DNA from: Flavobacteriaceae bacterium LSUCC0859
Lineage (GTDB): Bacteria; Bacteroidota; Bacteroidia; Flavobacteriales; Flavobacteriaceae
DNA: 64,000 nt
NCBI GenBank assembly: GCA_022239325.1
Contig: JAKOGP010000004.1
Span: forward strand, 62,001 to 126,000
Reading direction: 5' to 3'
Shown here: piece by piece, positions 62,934 through 64,000 of the stretch
Numbering within the stretch: position 1 is the stretch's first letter
Layout: every line of letters starts with the position of its first letter
Notes under the pieces: model-generated
The model's database searches: none
The model's input: the letters and a program-made list of their open reading frames with translations, nothing else
Told to the model about the DNA's origin: nothing
Made by a program: the position numbers and the translations under genes

Positions 62934-62968
62934 AAAAAAAAAGCAGCCTACAGGGCTGCTTTTTTTTA
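62934..62968. terminator. Bidirectional intrinsic terminator
   Basis: AAAGCAGCC, loop TACAG, GGCTGCTTT, with A-run on the left and T-run on the right. It serves the leftward dNK gene and any rightward transcript. Confidence 0.9.
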
Positions 62969-62984
62969 TATGTTTTTAACCTCC

Positions 62985-63599
62985 CTAAAACAAGCCGTGA
63001 ATTTCGGCGTCGATTTTTTCAATGATTTGGCCCAGGTCTTCTGGGTTGGCTACAAAGTCTAGTGGGTCTACGTCTATGACTAGCAATTTACTTTTGGTGT
63101 AGCCGTGCGCCCAAGCCTCGTAACGTTCGTTAAGCCTGCTGAGGTAGTCTATAGAAATGCTGTTTTCATATTCGCGGCCTCTTTTTTGTATTTGATTTAC
63201 CAAATTGGGTACCGAGCTTCTCAGGTAAATAACAAGCTCTGGCGGTTCTACCAAACGTTCCATGAGTTCAAAGAGTTGCTTGTAGTTATTAAAGTCTCTA
63301 TTGGTCATGAGTCCCATAGCATGTAAGTTGGGAGCAAAAATAAAGGCGTCTTCGTATATGGTACGGTCTTGAATAATATTTTTACCGCTCTCTCTTATTT
63401 CTAAAATCTGTCTGTAGCGGCTGTTGAGGAAGAAAATCTGAAGGTTAAAACTCCAGCGCTCCATTTGGTTGTAAAAATCGTCTAAATAAGGATTGTCTTC
63501 TACTTCTTCAAAGTGGGCGTCCCACTGATAATGCTTAGATAATAGTTTGGTTAATGTGGTTTTTCCAGCTCCAATGTTTCCGGCAATGGCTACATGCAT
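62985..63599 (-). CDS. Deoxynucleoside kinase
   Basis: The 204-residue protein has a P-loop IAGNIGAGKTTLTKLL, the motif FLNSRYRQILEI, QDRTIYEDAFIFA, and the lid-like KRGREYENSI. It phosphorylates deoxynucleosides such as dAdo/dGuo for salvage. It is a paralogue of the C-terminal half of the FolK fusion at 33148. No signal peptide is present. A divergent GLPGLI gene lies 136 bp upstream. Confidence 0.94.
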   Translation of the reverse strand: MHVAIAGNIGAGKTTLTKLLSKHYQWDAHFEEVEDNPYLDDFYNQMERWSFNLQIFFLNSRYRQILEIRESGKNIIQDRTIYEDAFIFAPNLHAMGLMTNRDFNNYKQLFELMERLVEPPELVIYLRSSVPNLVNQIQKRGREYENSISIDYLSRLNERYEAWAHGYTKSKLLVIDVDPLDFVANPEDLGQIIEKIDAEIHGLF

Positions 63600-63735
63600 A
63601 GGTGTTTAGGTTTGTTTTAGGTAAATTGATATCCTTTTTAAAAGGGGCAACAAGATACCGAAATTCTTTTATAATTTCTTTCCCAAAGATTAAACTATTT
63701 ATAATTAGCTTAGTCTTAGTTATAAAATATACCAC

Positions 63736-64000
63736 ATGAAAACATTTTTACATATTATTTGGGTATTCCTAGCCGCATCGGGCGCGTTAGCTGCCCAAGA
63801 ATTCCAAGGAACTGCAACCTATATGACCAAAACTTCATTAGATATGGATTTTGGAGGCAGACAAATGTCAGAGACTCAGAAGAAAATGATCCAGCAGCGT
63901 ATGAAATCTATGTTGGAAAAAACCTTCATTCTGAACTTTAACAGAACCAGCTCTACTTATGTAGAGGAGCAGAAATTAGATGCGCCAGGAGCTGCTGCTG
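63736..64000 (+). CDS. GLPGLI-family secreted protein (partial)
   Basis: The gene runs past the window end; 88 codons are visible. It has a signal peptide (TFLHIIWVFLAASGALAAQ) and the family opening EFQGTATYMTKTSLDMDF, followed by MKSMLEKTFILNFNRTSSTYVEEQ. GLPGLI proteins are Bacteroidota exported proteins of unclear role. The GLPGLI motif itself lies beyond the window. Confidence 0.85.
   Translation, partial: MKTFLHIIWVFLAASGALAAQEFQGTATYMTKTSLDMDFGGRQMSETQKKMIQQRMKSMLEKTFILNFNRTSSTYVEEQKLDAPGAAA

Noticed and set aside
62702-62935. Frame of 77 codons on the plus strand
   Set aside because: No recognisable family, signal or membrane pattern; runs directly into a terminator hairpin and has a composition unlike its neighbours.

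Overview
The window looks like a chromosome segment of a member of the Flavobacteriaceae (Bacteroidota). The evidence is family content and style, not a species match: GLPGLI and DUF6089 proteins, FolK fused to a deoxynucleoside kinase, a Bacteroidota-type ECF sigma/FecR/TonB-receptor trio, Na+-pumping pyrophosphatase, AT-rich intergenic DNA without Shine-Dalgarno sequences, and promoters resembling the flavobacterial TTG / TAnnTTTG type.

Layout. 1-9.5 kb: a membrane protein of unknown role, a three-domain kinase/peptidase/aminotransferase fusion, and a leftward run (DUF3667, secreted alpha/beta hydrolase, VF530-like protein, RluA-type pseudouridine synthase, FAD monooxygenase with an added zinc finger). 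9.5-29.5 kb: an AT-rich accessory region that ends at a tRNA-Leu gene. It is divided by repeated hairpin-plus-box elements near 9.6, 19.3 and 22.1 kb; the hairpin part recurs next to the tRNA at 29.5 kb. I read these as scars of stepwise insertion next to the tRNA. 29.5-64 kb: conserved housekeeping DNA: tRNA-Leu, tRNA-Gly, mutS, a SpoU methylase, folK-dNK, sppA, a queuosine-precursor transporter, GH3, clpX-clpP-tig, pdxJ, nadK, DUF6089, uppS, bamA, two Skp/OmpH chaperones, murI, folA, thyA, a nucleoside transporter, etfAB, pdhB, ppa, hppA, a second dNK, and the start of a GLPGLI gene cut by the window edge.

The accessory region holds three modules. Module 1 (9.7-19.0 kb) encodes an acidic PepSY-like lipoprotein, a secreted thioredoxin, an ApbE flavin transferase, a tiny DUF4266 lipoprotein ending GGGCGCN, a DUF3570 outer-membrane protein, an ECF sigma factor, FecR, a signalling TonB receptor, and a convergent DsbD. 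Together these suggest an envelope redox system that receives electrons through DsbD, attaches a flavin through ApbE, and is switched on by a surface signal. Its substrate is unknown; it is the best candidate here for an undescribed system. Module 2 (19.3-22.0 kb) is an HxlR regulator with small ligand-binding-type proteins, possibly a detoxification set. Module 3 (22.1-29.3 kb) has a VOC protein, a HupE/His-rich protein pair bracketed by 36-bp direct repeats, a DNA-methyltransferase remnant, and an MbnP/MbnH copper module with a Cys-rich outer-membrane protein.

All family calls come from reading the protein sequences by eye; none was checked by a search.
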